Source: Apostichopus japonicus
Lineage: Eukaryota; Echinodermata; Holothuroidea; Aspidochirotida; Stichopodidae
Length of the DNA: 64,000 bases
NCBI RefSeq assembly: GCF_037975245.1
Contig: NC_092568.1
Span: forward strand, 42,211,631 to 42,275,630
Direction: 5' to 3'
Shown one piece after another: positions 50,140-62,353 of the stretch. How positions within the stretch are numbered: the stretch's first letter is position 1; every line of letters begins with the position of its first letter. Under the pieces are notes generated by a model. It saw only the letters and a program-made list of their open reading frames with translations. It did no database searches and was not told where the DNA came from. The translations under genes were made by a program, and so were the position numbers.

Positions 50140-53100
50140 ATGATGTTTGATTTTGTCTACATTATTTCACAGCGAGGGGACACTCTCATTTCCAAGTCTT
50201 GTATCCTTCTACAATTTTTACAACGGTTTTTGTTCATATGATATAGCCAAGATAAGGCCTACACCTTGGCCTTTGCTAGGCTAATTCGGCTTATGAAGAA
50301 AACGCAATCACAGTATCATGTTGAGTAGCGTTGTAGTTGAGAAATTTTCCATGTGTTCTTTGGTCTTGATTGATGTTCGTTGCTGAAAATCTCACAGCCT
50401 CTTAATTCGTTTTTAAACAATAATATAATTCCTCCACCCCCCAGTAGCCTACATCTACACTTTCTGTAGGGGCCAGAATTATTATCCTGCCTTTCCCTGC
50501 TGTCAGAAGTTTCTGGCAAACTAGAAACACTGTATTTACACTGCAAATACTGTCATTGAAGTCTTGTGGTATAGTAAGTAAGAACTGTATCACTAGCCCT
50601 ACTTGTGTCACAGTGTTAGTGAAATTACTTCCCAATTGGGTTACTGCTATTTTATGAGATGAGACTCAGTAACCAGTAATTCTGAGTTGGAGGGGCACCA
50701 ACAATTCAAGGAGGTGCACAATAGGGCTATGCCAACTTTGTGAAGTAATATTGTAAAAATGATGTTAGCATAATAGGGGACGGAGTGCACACTGTCAGCT
50801 GCATGCATGGGGAAGTGGCTCCTGAACTTTCATTGTATTGGAAGGTTAACAGTAGTCGATTCAAGTGTGGAGTGTGAAAAACTGTGTTACCATCTCCCAG
50901 GGGAGCAGTATAATCATGGGAATATCTCAATGGTAACTTAATAGTGCCACAGTACCCCACATTGCATTTGGGAGTCACATGTATACAACACCAGTGCAAG
51001 CCTATCAATTGAGCAGAACCGATGAGGAAGATTTCTACACTTTTGCGTGGGTAAAATATGCGTAATGGGAAGTCGATTGGGACAAACATGTGAAAAATGC
51101 AAGTTAAAATAGCAGCGACATGCATGAAGAAGGAAATGCAAGTAAATCCTATAATTGGAACCAGTTGTTCCTCATCTTCAGTTAAAAATCAAGAAGTGAC
51201 GAGTCTGAAAGCTCCATTTTTTTAAGCTTTGAATTTTTTGTTTATTATGTAACTAAGCAGATTTCTGTACAACCTCTTTGATTGTTTATTTACCCTATTT
51301 TTACTGTGGTTAATCACATTCTTGACTAATGAAGCATACACCAAGAAGTGCAACAGAGACAGGTGGGGGCGTGGAAAGAATGAAATTACTGTTAGGAACA
51401 CATCGTCACACATACACCTACAAGTCTGAACCATCATGGAAGTTATCACAAGACTAATTGCTCATACGTAGTATGACTCATCACCCTGTCTGCCTCTTTT
51501 AAAGAACCATAACATAGAGTAGTGTACATCCGCCTGAAAAGATAATCTTCAGAAAATAGTTCTTATTGGACCTACTGAGGTAACTGTTTTGGCATGTCTC
51601 CAGTCATCATCAATCTTTGTGATACTTAAATATTAACTGGATGAAAAAATTTAGGACTAGGTAAAACTCGGGAGGCTTTGTTTGGATCCCTGGGTGAAAC
51701 AGGAAGATTCAACAACAAGAGCGTCAGAAAGGCTGGATGCTAACAAATCTTCTAACCCAAACTCTAAGCAGTCAGTGTGCAGGGTAAATCTACATGTGAA
51801 GTGTTAGCCCAACAAACAGCTATCATGTCATCGTCGGATGTCAGTTGAAAACTTCTTTCTATGCTCCAGCGGCTTTGGAAAGTGATGAATTTAGTTTGAA
51901 AGTGAATGGAGTAGTTAATAGGGGTATCAAGCCTATAGCAATTGCACAGAGATAACCGGCAGTCACAAAATAACAAAGAATGCCAGGAACAAAAGTAATG
52001 ACAAAGAGACAGATTTGTAAATGTAATGTTTGCTCTTTATAAGCATCATACACACAAATAAAACATATAAGATATGTTTTCATGTGAAAAGTATACTGTA
52101 TATATTGAAAAAATTGTAAGGTTTCTCAGCTGCATTGCCAGTGAACAAAAACAGCGAAACTATCACACATTCGGCAACCTCCTCCCAAGCAAAGAAATAA
52201 CGTTACTTTCATTTCTAAATTAATTGATGATTAACTTGAATCCTGGTCTGATCATCTCTTGCAAGCACACCTCATTCCAGTGTCCATTAAATTATAAAAC
52301 TCTGCAATCAGCAATTGGAATTGATGTCGAGAAAAGTTGACAAAGGCTTCAGGTCTCGTGACTGCCTCTTACATATTTGTACAGTAACTAGTGTACAGTA
52401 GCTGGATAGGTAACGCAAGACCGAAATAACTGAAAGTATTCAAACAAATTAACTTAATAACTAAAATGTTAGTTAATCAGGAAGAATAGTATCATTATTA
52501 TGAAGCAAAATAAATTATACCTTTAACATTTCCTGGAATTTTGATCAAAACTTCTTCCAGAGGAAACAGCATACAGATCAACTATAAGTCATATTTTTGA
52601 GATACAAACTGCAAAAGCTGCTGACTGGTGAGCAAAAATATAAAACAATTCACAAAAACATTCAATGTTCTTGTGGCTATTAATTTCTCCCTTTCATGCA
52701 TGGTTAAACAAGTTAACCACATAAGCTTTACGTGAAACAAGGTGTCTTTGTAGTGTGTGTTGAAACAAACCACTTAGTTATACTGGTGCGTTAAAGGAAC
52801 ATTAAACCTGTGATATCTCTCAAATGCAGTCAGATTTTTCATAGTTGTTTGTGGAAGTTTTTCATGACAGTCTTCTCTATGACATCATTGAGTAATGATT
52901 GCTGGGTTTGTGTCTCCTTTATGGTCAGAAATAGAAAGTAACACTTATAAAATAGGTTTATTTGGCCTTGTTTAGGTAAGAGTAACAGCCAAAACCTTTG
53001 TTGTAATGAGCTTAACAATCAAACTACAGATACAGATGCAACAGATGATAACAATGATGCTTGCAACAAGTTCACTGATTGGCTTAAAGAGGCTAGAAAT

Positions 53101-56100
53101 TCACCACTACTTCCAATCAAGGTAGGTCAACTTTAGAACCTAGTGAAATTCAATTTCAAGAGTGACATTGCAAATTTGTAATTTATAATATGTGCTTGTC
53201 TAAAACTGAAGCTACAGATCAAGGCCAATATTGGTAACTGTGATGAGTTGCTTAGTTACTCTTAGGTGATGAGAAAGTTGAATGTATTAATGGCGTGGAG
53301 GCAGGTATAAAGTATAAGGATCTAAATAAATAATACCAGTGAACTTGATGGGTGGCTTCTGTTGTAGACAAAGGATGTTTTGAAACTTGTCATGTTCAGC
53401 AGTTTTACAGTAATCAAAGATAGCCTTTGTTCATTGAAAACCAGTCTCAATGCATTTATTCACCTCAAGAATAGCCAAATTACAACAGAGTCAATATGTG
53501 TTACTAGGTATGACTGAATTTAACTTTGTTCTTGATTCTAGGAGCTGAGAGGATGTTTCCTGTTCCACATTAAGGTATCAACATTTTACTTGGTTGGAAC
53601 AACAAAGGATGACCAGGTGCAACCATTTTTGGCTTTGGAATTGTTAATCAGGTTTGTGACAGCAGTTGTGTTATGTTGTATTATTGTGTAGGAACTTGTT
53701 CAAGTGGCCTTTTCTCTCAGCTTTGATGTCATCGGTAGCCATTGAATGAGTGATGACAAGCCTGTTTAATACTGTGCTAATATACATGTACAGTAATATC
53801 ATTCTAACCCTGTCTCATGAACTATAGCAAAGAGAGTAACACCATGGAGCTATTATAGCTCCATGGTAACACTTAATATGTGTAATCATAATATATTTTG
53901 GATGATAGAGTTCATTTGAAGGTCAACAGAAGTGGAATAGTGAAAACCTTGAAAAAGGAATATTTCGAAAAGGAACAACTTTTTGAATGTCTTCCTTAAA
54001 GTTGTTGTAACTTATTATTATATGAGTGTAAGGAACATGTATGTTCTGTATATGACTTGGAAGTACACTTGATGCATTTGTACATTCTGTTTAATATATT
54101 GCTACAGGAAGCAGCAAACATTGCCCAGCATGCTTGTTTGTATAATTTTTACATAGCAAAGTCATTCCATACAATATTTTCAGTGTTTGTTCATGCTTCA
54201 CTGGGTGATTCCTGAAGCTGAATTGTTTCTTTAAATTCATTTCTGTGTTTTGATCTGTTTTAGATCTCCTTTCATTTCAGGATTAAAGAGCTGATCAAAG
54301 ATTTCTGTGGAAGCCTTACAGAAGAGGCCATTGCTTTAAATCGTACCTTAATCTTTGAATTATTGGATGAAGTTGCTGTAAGTGTGCACCCTTCTAACCT
54401 ATTCTGGTATTGTCCAGTTTAAGGTAAGAAGTAAGTACTGAGATTAAATTTGGGTATAATGTGAAGGATGTATGTTGCTTGATTTCACAGTATGGACGGT
54501 CTATTGTCAACTCACAGTAGCTCATACCAGCCCAGTGTTGGCCTGTATGGCTTGTCGTGGGTCTTTGGTTTCTGACTAACACCAACAAGTTGCTCATAGA
54601 GCTAGTACCAGCCCAGTGTTGGCCTGTATGGCTTGTCGTGGGTCTATGGTTTCTGACTAGTACCAACAAGTGGCTCATAGGAGCTAGTACCAGCCCAGGG
54701 TTGGCCTGTATGGCTTGTCGTGGGTCTATGGTTTCTGACTAGTACCAACAAGTGGCTCATAGAGCTAGTACCAGCCCAGTGTTGGCCAGCATGATTGGCT
54801 TGAGGTCTATGACTACTGATTGCTGTTATGATTTGGTTAGGATTTACTCTCCCAGCTCTGTGCTTGCCATCTCTGTATGTCTCTGGTCTTTGATTTCTTA
54901 AAACTCTAAGGAATGTGTCATAGAGATTTGCTTCAGCTCAAGGTTGGCCACCACAGTTGCTGGATTGCAGTATTGTCCCAAGGCCAATTTATTAAATTGA
55001 TTTCTCATCACAAAATTTCTTTGATGAATTTGCTCGTTGATCCAATCGTTGACCCAATTCTTTGGAACCAACTCCCATTGTCTGTTAGAAATTTGAGTTC
55101 TTTTGCCAGCTTTAAATATTGATGAATATATGCTCTTTGATCCAATCGTTACCCAATTCTTTGGAACCAACTCCCATTGTCTGTTAGAAATTTGAGTTCT
55201 TTTGCTATAGCTTTAAATATAAACTGAAGAAATACCTTTATGCATGCCTTTGGTTTACATTTTGAGTTGTACATGCTTTTCCTTTGGTTAGTGCTTGAAT
55301 AGATCATTGTTCTGCTGGTGCTACATGAAGTGCCATAGACATGATTATATTGTTATGATATCCTTGTATTTCCTGCCTCAGGATTTTGGTTTTGTTAGGA
55401 CAACGTCAACCCAAACCTTGAAGCCTTACATTCAGCAGAAGGCTCTTCCAGTTAAACATGCACGTCAGCAACAAACAGTGTTTGGTTTCGGACCGGGATT
55501 AGTGAGTATTTAACGTTTAATGGTTGATGCTAATTACAGAACATAGCTTTGGAATAAGGTTTTGAAACTTTGTAGTAGAGATACCTCTGTGACAAGGATA
55601 CATACTTCAGGCTTAGCTTAAAGTGTAGTAAAAGTTGCAAATTTGGGCTCATCAAAGAATAAAAATCCCATATGTTATGAATGTTTAGTTCCTTAAACCA
55701 CTTGTCAGGGGAGTTAGGGGAACACAAGTTACTATCATAAAATTATTTCAGAATCTCAAAGATTGTCATGTGAACTTTGAAGGTCTACTTTCAGTGTATT
55801 TTGACTTGAAGATGAAGATTGTTTGGAAGCATTGTCCAGTGCTTGTCAATTATCAATTTTTGTTCTTCTTCTCTTGCAGTTCGGAGCAGACTTTCAGTCA
55901 GCACCTAGCACAGCAGCAGATAAACCCCTGAGTCAGACCCCGAATCATCAGGTATTAATATAATTGAATAATACAGAAGGGGCTGTTGCCAATGCCAAAT
56001 GGTGTGGCAGCAGCAGGTAAACCCCTTAGTCAGACCCAGACCCATCAGGTATAAATATAACTGAATAATACAGAAGGGGCTGTTGCCTTAGTCAGACCCA

Positions 56101-59100
56101 GACCCATCAGGTATAAATATAACTGAATAATACAGAAGGGGCTGTTGCTAATGCCAAATGGTGTGGCAGCAGCAGGTAAACCCCTTAGTCAGACCCAGAG
56201 CCACCAGGTATAAATATAACTGAATAATACAGAAGGGGATGTTGTCAATGCCACATGGTATGGCAGCAGCAGGTAAACCCCTTAGTCAGACCCAGAGCCA
56301 TCAGGTATAAATATAACTGAATAATACAGAAGGGACTGTTGTCAATGCCACATGGTGTGGTAGCATCAGATAAACCCCAGAGTCAGACCCAGAGCCATCA
56401 GGTATAAATAGAACTGAATAATACAGAAGGGGCTGTTGCCAATGCCAAATGGTGTGGTAACACTAGGTAAACCCCTGAGTCAGACCCAGAGCCATCAGGT
56501 ATAAATATAACTGAATAAAACAGAAGGGGCTGTTGTCAATGCCACATGGTGTGGTAGCAACAGATAAACCCCTGAGTCAGACCCAGAGCCATCAGGTATA
56601 AATATAACTGAATAAAACAGAAGGGGCTGTTGTCAATGCCACATGGTGTGGTAGCAACAGATAAACCCCTGAGTCAGACCCAGAGCCATCAGGTATAAAT
56701 ATAACTGAATAAAACAGAAGGGGCTGTTGTCAATGCCACATGGTGTGGCACCACAAGAGTTTGATATCAAGTTACTTTCTAGTTTGTATGCCTTTCATTT
56801 TTCAGCGAGCTTTGACACACTTCTAGTCAAAGTTCTTTGTCTTGTGTGTGTGGATCAATCACTTCTCCTTTTAATAATTATTCACAGTTTTTATTGATGG
56901 TGAGTTGTGTTCATTTAATTATAATATTCACTCTATTTCTACTGTGATTTTCGTCTGTTTACAGACAATATCAGGAGAACGGAAGGAAATATTTTTGGAT
57001 GTGATAGAAAAATTGAGTGCAGTTATAACTTCCAATGTAAGTAGCATTTACTTCAATCGATGGGGAGAGGAAGGAGAGGTGGGTGGAAGGAGGGAGGTGA
57101 AAATTGTGTATCATTATTTTAGATCCTGAAGAATAAAGCCTCTATAAGTATATTTTGCATAAAATGGGATAATATCAGTGATTTTTTTTGGTAATATATA
57201 TCTTTATGTTTATTATTATGATGATGTAGCAGTATTAAACAGTTTCTTTCATTGTTGTCCTATCTTCACCAGGGATCAATCATAACTAGCGAATTCATTC
57301 TTGTTTTGTTTCTGAATAAGTCAGAATCAGGAATTATAGCAAAATCTTAAGTTTCCTTCTTCCAGTAAATGACAATATTGCAAACAAAACTGTAATTGTA
57401 AGAGAAGTTGTGAATCATTAATTCATAGTCATGAAGCATAATGCCTCTATAAGGTTTGTTGATATAAGTCGGCTCTGTTATTTATGTATATGTGTATTAT
57501 ACTTAAGCAGTATTGAAACAGTTCATCCAATTGTTGTCTTGTTTCCACCAGGGATCGATCATCACTAGTGAAGTGAACGGATCAGTTCAAGTGAGGTCAT
57601 TCCTGTCCGGAGATCCAGGTAATCCTGTAGCATTCATCCATTGTCATCTAAACATCCTTCTTACTATAAGAGCATCAGAGACTCCAACATTGTAATGCAA
57701 GATCGCACCAGTCAAAGACTGGACCAATCTAGCTTTCTGCTGTGTTTAATCATCTTTTGACCCACTGACTAACATGGTATCAATGTTCATGAGTTTGGTA
57801 ATATTGTTTAGCTGTTAGAATAAGTTTCATTCCTTTTCAAGAATGTAAATATCCCTCAAAGACCTTTTTTTTAAATTAAAAATGGCAGGGATGGGGTGCC
57901 TTACTACTTTATTTTGGAGGTTTTGATCACCATGGTGACATAGTAAAATAAATGTTGGATGAGTATTGATCATTTCCTTTGCCCAGTCCTAGACATGTAC
58001 AGGAACTTGACTCTGTTGAATTAAGTTGAATCATAAACTGGTCTCTGGCTGTGCATTGATATGTGCAGTTGGTTTTGTGAACTAATGGTACTTACTCCAG
58101 TTTCCATTAAATGAATACTCACATTGAAACTGACATACCCATTGTTTCCAGCTTATCACCGCTTTTAAATTGAGGTTCCCTTTGACATATTGTTTTTTTT
58201 TTACCATTCATGTTTTGCAGAACTGAAAATCGGTCTAAGTGACAATATTGTTATTGGCAAGTTGTCACAGGTTGGCTATGGATCTCAGCTTAGAGTAGAC
58301 CGTGCCCAATTCCATCCAGGAGTCAAGTTAGATCAGGAACACCAGACTAAGACATTATCCATCCATCCACCAGAAGGTGAGGTGAGTTTCAGTAACACCA
58401 GACTAAGACATTATCCATCCATCCACCAGAAGGTGAGATGAGTTTCAGTACACCAGACTAAGACATTATCCATCCATCAAACAGAGGGTGAGGTGAGTTC
58501 CAGTAACACCAGACTAAGACATTATCCATCCTTCCACCAGAGGGTGAGGTGAGTTTCAGTAACACCAGACTAAGACATTATCCATCCTTCCACCAGAGGG
58601 TGAGGTGAGTTTCAGTAACACCAGACTAAGACATTATCCATCCATCCACCAGAAGGTGAGGTGAGTTTCAGTAACACCAGACTAAGACATTATCCATCCA
58701 TCCACCAGAAGGTGAGGTGAGTTTCAGTAACACCAGACTAAGACATTATCCATCCATCCACCAGAAGGTGAGGTGAATTCCAGTAACACCAGACTAAGAC
58801 ATTATCCATCCTTCCACCAGAGGGTGAGGTGAGTTTCAGTAACACCAGACTAAGACATTATCCATCCTTCCACCAGAGGGTGAGGTGAGTTTCAGTAACA
58901 CCAGACTAAGACATTATCCATCCATCAAACAGAGGGTGAGGTGAGTTTCAGTAACACCAGACTAAGATATTATCCACCCACCAGAGGGTGAGGTGAGTTT
59001 CAGGAACACCAGACTAAGACATTATCCATCCATCCATTCTCCAGAGGGTGGGGTGAGTTTAAGGAGAAGGATAGGTAGTGAGAAGTTCAAAGCCCTCAAG

Positions 59101-61027
59101 GAGTGACCACCTCCCTCTCTTCAGACACACACACATGGACATAAATGCTTGACAACAGAAAAGTAAAAGAATGTAAATGATGTAGTTCTGAGGTTCTCTC
59201 AGGGCCTGACAGATATCATTACTGGCATTTCAGAACTCCACTGTGAATAGCTGACTGTAATTGAGTTCCACCTGAAAGAAAGAAATATAATTATTCATTG
59301 GAATTATTCATCTGAAGTAATCATCTGGTTCACTTTTCTTTTGTAAAGCAGCTTTTTTTGTGGATTGAAATTGATAATGTTAAATACTTTGTTGAATGTT
59401 CATATCAATGTCTGCAATGCAAATTATTAGCTAGACTAATAAGTTCCAATTCAGATAATGAAGATAATCTTCAAAAGTTTGAAAATTGGTGAGGGGATGG
59501 TTATATATGATTAATATGATAGCAATATATTTAATATCTAACTTGTGGAAATGATGCTTTGAGCTGTTAAATTTGCCATCTTTGATGCTCTATTGTTCAA
59601 ACATTTGCTACTTTTAGAAAGTTTTCAGTTGTTTTCTTCAAATCTTTAGTTTACATTACTGAAGTATGAAATCAGCAGTGAATTACCGAGAGGACTCCCA
59701 TTCAGACTTTCTTCTTTAATGGAGGAGTTTCCTGATAAGCAGTAAGTTAACCAGTTTCAGTTATTTTGCTTTCTATGTAATAATGAAGTTTTGTATCTAA
59801 TACTGTACAATCAAATTCTTCTTTTAATGTTACGTATCTTTATTTGTGAGATTATATGTGGCTGGACTAGACACAGTCTTCAACTTACTTGAATCACATA
59901 GAGACAGTCTTCAGCCTCCCTGACTCACATAGACACAGACTTCAGCTTACTTGAATCATATAAACACAGTGTTCAGCTTATTTGTCTCACATAAACACAG
60001 TCTTCAGCTTACTTGACTCATATAAACATAGACTTCAGCTTACTTGAATCACATAGACACAGTCTTCAGCTTACCTGACTGACATAGAGAGAGTCTTCGA
60101 CTTCAGCTTACCTGACTCACATAGACACAGTCTTCAGCTTACCTGACTCACATAAACACAGTCTTCAGCTTACTTGACTCGTATAAACATAGACTTCAGC
60201 TTACTTGAATCACATAGACACAGTCTTCAGCTTATCTGACTCACATAGAGAGAGTCTTCGACTTCAGCTTACCTGACTCACATAGACACAGTCTTCAGCT
60301 TACCTGACTCACATAGACACAGTCTTCATCTTACCTGACTCACATAGACAGTTTTTAGCTTGACTGACTCATATAGACACAGTCTTCAGCTTAATGACTC
60401 AAATATACAGTCTTTAGCTGACTTGACTCATCAATTAGATGCAGTCTTTAGTTAACCATACCAGTCTATACTTTACCAGGTTCAAATGGACATGGACTCT
60501 CACTCAGTATTTATTTTAAAGACTCAACTAGACTTAAATACTTATCTCTGCAAGACTCAGGTAGGCAGTGTTGCTGACTTGCATTAAGATATATATGACC
60601 TGAAAAACCTAAAAATACTAGTGCCCTAGAAGTCTGCTTCATGCACATAGGTTCAATTTGCATGTTGAATTTAAATTACCAGTTATTATTATGATAGGAC
60701 CCAGCATTCTGTATATTAAATCTGAACTCATCACAATATCTTGATAAAGTGCACTAGATATAGATATCTGTTCCATATGCCAATATAGCTATTCCAGATA
60801 CTATACATATGTTCTGGTTTAGAACTTTCCAGCTAGCTGAATGGTCACATAGATTCCAGTATTATGGTCTGATTGGTTGATTGATCAAGTACTGTTATTA
60901 TCCTAATTAGCATGTTTCTCTTCCCCAGAGAATTAGACGTACAGCTAAAGCTTTACTGTCTTCTACCAGAGACTAACAGCGCAGTCAACATCAAGGTTCA
61001 TATACCTATGCCAGCCGATACCAAAAG
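50140..61027 (+). CDS. AP4M1: AP-4 complex subunit mu (AP4M1), 11 coding exons, 3' end beyond window
   Basis: Medium subunit of AP-4, which sorts cargo at the trans-Golgi network. Exons: 50140-50200, 52976-53121, 53542-53651, 54281-54377, 55382-55501, 55880-55951, 56965-57036, 57552-57618, 58221-58381, 59650-59741, 60929-61027; phases join to about 366 residues. Motifs: start FDFVYIISQRGDTLISK, LFHIKVSTFYLVGTT, ALELLIRIKELIKDFCGSL, FELLDEVADFGFVRTTSTQT (longin domain), ERKEIFLDVIEKLSAVITS, GSVQVRSFLSGDPELKIGLS and YGSQLRVDRAQFHPGVKLD (mu-homology domain). Exon 1 has a weak donor (GTATCC) and is the least certain; its alignment with the mu N-terminus is gap-free. Roughly the last 100-130 residues are missing. 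Exons 6 and 9 each seed a tandem array in the following intron. Confidence 0.92.
53836..53872. repeat. Hairpin in AP4M1 intron 3 (micro-MITE candidate 3)
   Basis: CATGGAGCTAT T ATAGCTCCATG forms a near loop-free hairpin. It is flanked by the perfect 7-bp direct repeat GTAACAC at 53836-53842 and 53866-53872. Confidence 0.65.
54521..54800. repeat. 81-82-bp tandem repeat, about 3.5 copies
   Basis: Unit with agcccagtgttggcctgtat and cgtgggtctatggtttctga at about 54531, 54612, 54694 and 54775. AP4M1 intron 4. Confidence 0.9.
55018..55250 (+). mobile_element. LINE reverse-transcriptase tail with a 100-bp tandem duplication
   Basis: Translates as DPIVDPILWNQLPLSVRNLS and SFASFKY, then KLKKYLYACL, the C-terminal signature of LINE ORF2 proteins (W..LP..IR...SF..FK..L). 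The segment starting ttgatccaatcgtt occurs at 55037 and again at 55137. A truncated fossil in AP4M1 intron 4. Confidence 0.7.
55909..56750 (+). repeat. 97-bp array derived from the AP4M1 exon 6 / intron 6 junction
   Basis: The last about 40 bases of exon 6 plus the donor and about 55 bases of intron are repeated downstream. Donor-like CAG/GTATAAATAT occurs at 56049, 56111 (one shortened 62-bp unit), 56208, 56305, 56402, 56499, 56596 and 56693, versus the true donor at 55952. The period is exactly 97 otherwise. Confidence 0.95.
57273..57300 (+). pseudogene. Decayed duplicate of the start of AP4M1 exon 8
   Basis: After an AG acceptor (ttcaccag) the frame reads GSIITSEF and then diverges, matching the true exon 8 start GSIITSEV at 57552, 279 bp away. 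Flanking sequence (agcctctataag at 57136, atgcctctataag at 57441) is also duplicated. No donor survives. Confidence 0.7.
58340..59063 (+). repeat. 56-bp array derived from the AP4M1 exon 9 / intron 9 junction
   Basis: The last 42 bases of exon 9, its GAG/GTGAGT donor and 14 bases of intron are repeated about 12 more times at 55-56-bp spacing (58396, 58451 and onward). Most units keep an intact GGTGAGGTGAGT donor. Unit length is not a multiple of 3, so using a later donor would usually break frame. Confidence 0.96.
59866..60470. repeat. Tandem repeat of about 31 bp, roughly 19 copies
   Basis: Unit cacatagacacagtcttcag plus cttacctgact, with variants (cataaaca, gagagagtcttcgact). The last variant recurs at about 60086 and 60247, indicating block duplication. 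AP4M1 intron 10. Confidence 0.92.
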
Positions 61028-61189
61028 GTAACAGCTTTGATCCTGTCATAATTTATGCATAAAGAAAGAGAGATTAGATCCTTCTCCTCAAGAACCACAT
61101 TATTGATATCAATAGTTAACAAACTGTAGTTTACGTAAACTTAACTCATGTGAAACATGAGTCATATTAATACCTTCTTAATACCATTC

Positions 61190-62353
61190 TTCCATGTGTG
61201 TAGTAGTCAATGAATGTTGGACCACTAAGTAACTTAACATGGTCTGGTGATGTGCTTAATGTGTGTGGTAGTATATGAATGTTGGACCACTTAGTAACAA
61301 TTAACATGGTCTGGTGATGTGCTTAATGTGTGTGGTAGTAAATGAATGTTGGACCACTTAGTAACTTAACATGGTCTGGTGATGTGCTTAATGTGTGTGG
61401 TAGTATATGAATGTTAGACCACTTAGTAACTTAACATGGTCTGGTGATGTGCTTAATGTGTGTAGTAGTAAATGAATGTTGGACCACTTAGTAACTTAAC
61501 ATGGTCTGGTGATGTGCTTAATGTGTGTGGTAGTATATGAATGTTAGACCACTTAGTAACTTAACATGGTCTGGTGATGTGCTTAATGTGTGTAGTAGTA
61601 AATGAATGTTGGACCACTTAGTAAATTAACATGGTCTGGTGATGTGCTTAATGTGTGTGGTAGTATATGAATGTTGGACTACTTAGTAACTTAACATGGT
61701 CTGGTGATGTGCTTAATGTGTGTAGTAGTAAATGAATGTTGGACCACTTAGTAACTTAACATGGTCTGGTGATGTGCTTAATGTGTGTAGTAGTATATGA
61801 ATGTTGGACCACTTAGTAACTTAACATGGTCTGGTGATGTGCTTAATGTGTGTAGTAGTAAATGAATGTTGGACCACTTAGTAAATTAACATGGTCTGGT
61901 GATGTGCTTAATGTGTGTGGTAGTATATGAATGTTGGACCACTTAGTAACTTAACATGGTCTGGTGATGTGCTTAATGTGTGTAGTAGTAAATGAATGTT
62001 GGACCACTTAGTAAATTAACATGGTCTGGTGATGTGCTTAATGTGTGTGGTAGTATATGAATGTTAGACCACTTAGTAACTTAACATGGTCTGGTGATGT
62101 GCTTAATGTGTGTAGTAGTAAATGAATGTTGGACCACTTAGTAACTTAACATGGTCTGGTGATGTGCTTAATGTGTGTGGTAGTAAATGAATGTTGGACC
62201 ACTTAGTAACTTAACATGGTCTGGTGATGTGCTTAATGTGTGTGGTAGTAAATGAATGTTGGACCACTTAGTAAATTAACATGGTCTGGTGATGTGCTTA
62301 ATGTGTGTGGTAGTATATGAATGTTGGACCACTTAGTAACTTAACATGGTCTG
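61190..62353. repeat. 65-bp satellite, about 18 copies, continues after a transposon
   Basis: Unit with gaatgttggaccacttagta and aacatggtctggtgatgtgc; units alternate between tagtatatga and tagtaaatga for much of the array (130-bp higher-order period). It resumes at 63908-64000 on the far side of the hAT-like insertion and runs off the window. AP4M1 intron 11. Confidence 0.96.

Noticed and set aside
50727..51125. 132-codon minus-strand frame
   Set aside because: No recognisable domain or splice context; possibly a transposon remnant, not supportable as a gene.
51859..52083. 74-codon hydrophobic minus-strand frame in AP4M1 intron 1
   Set aside because: AT-rich sequence often gives hydrophobic frames; no motif, no supporting exon neighbours, and a second overlapping frame is equally open.
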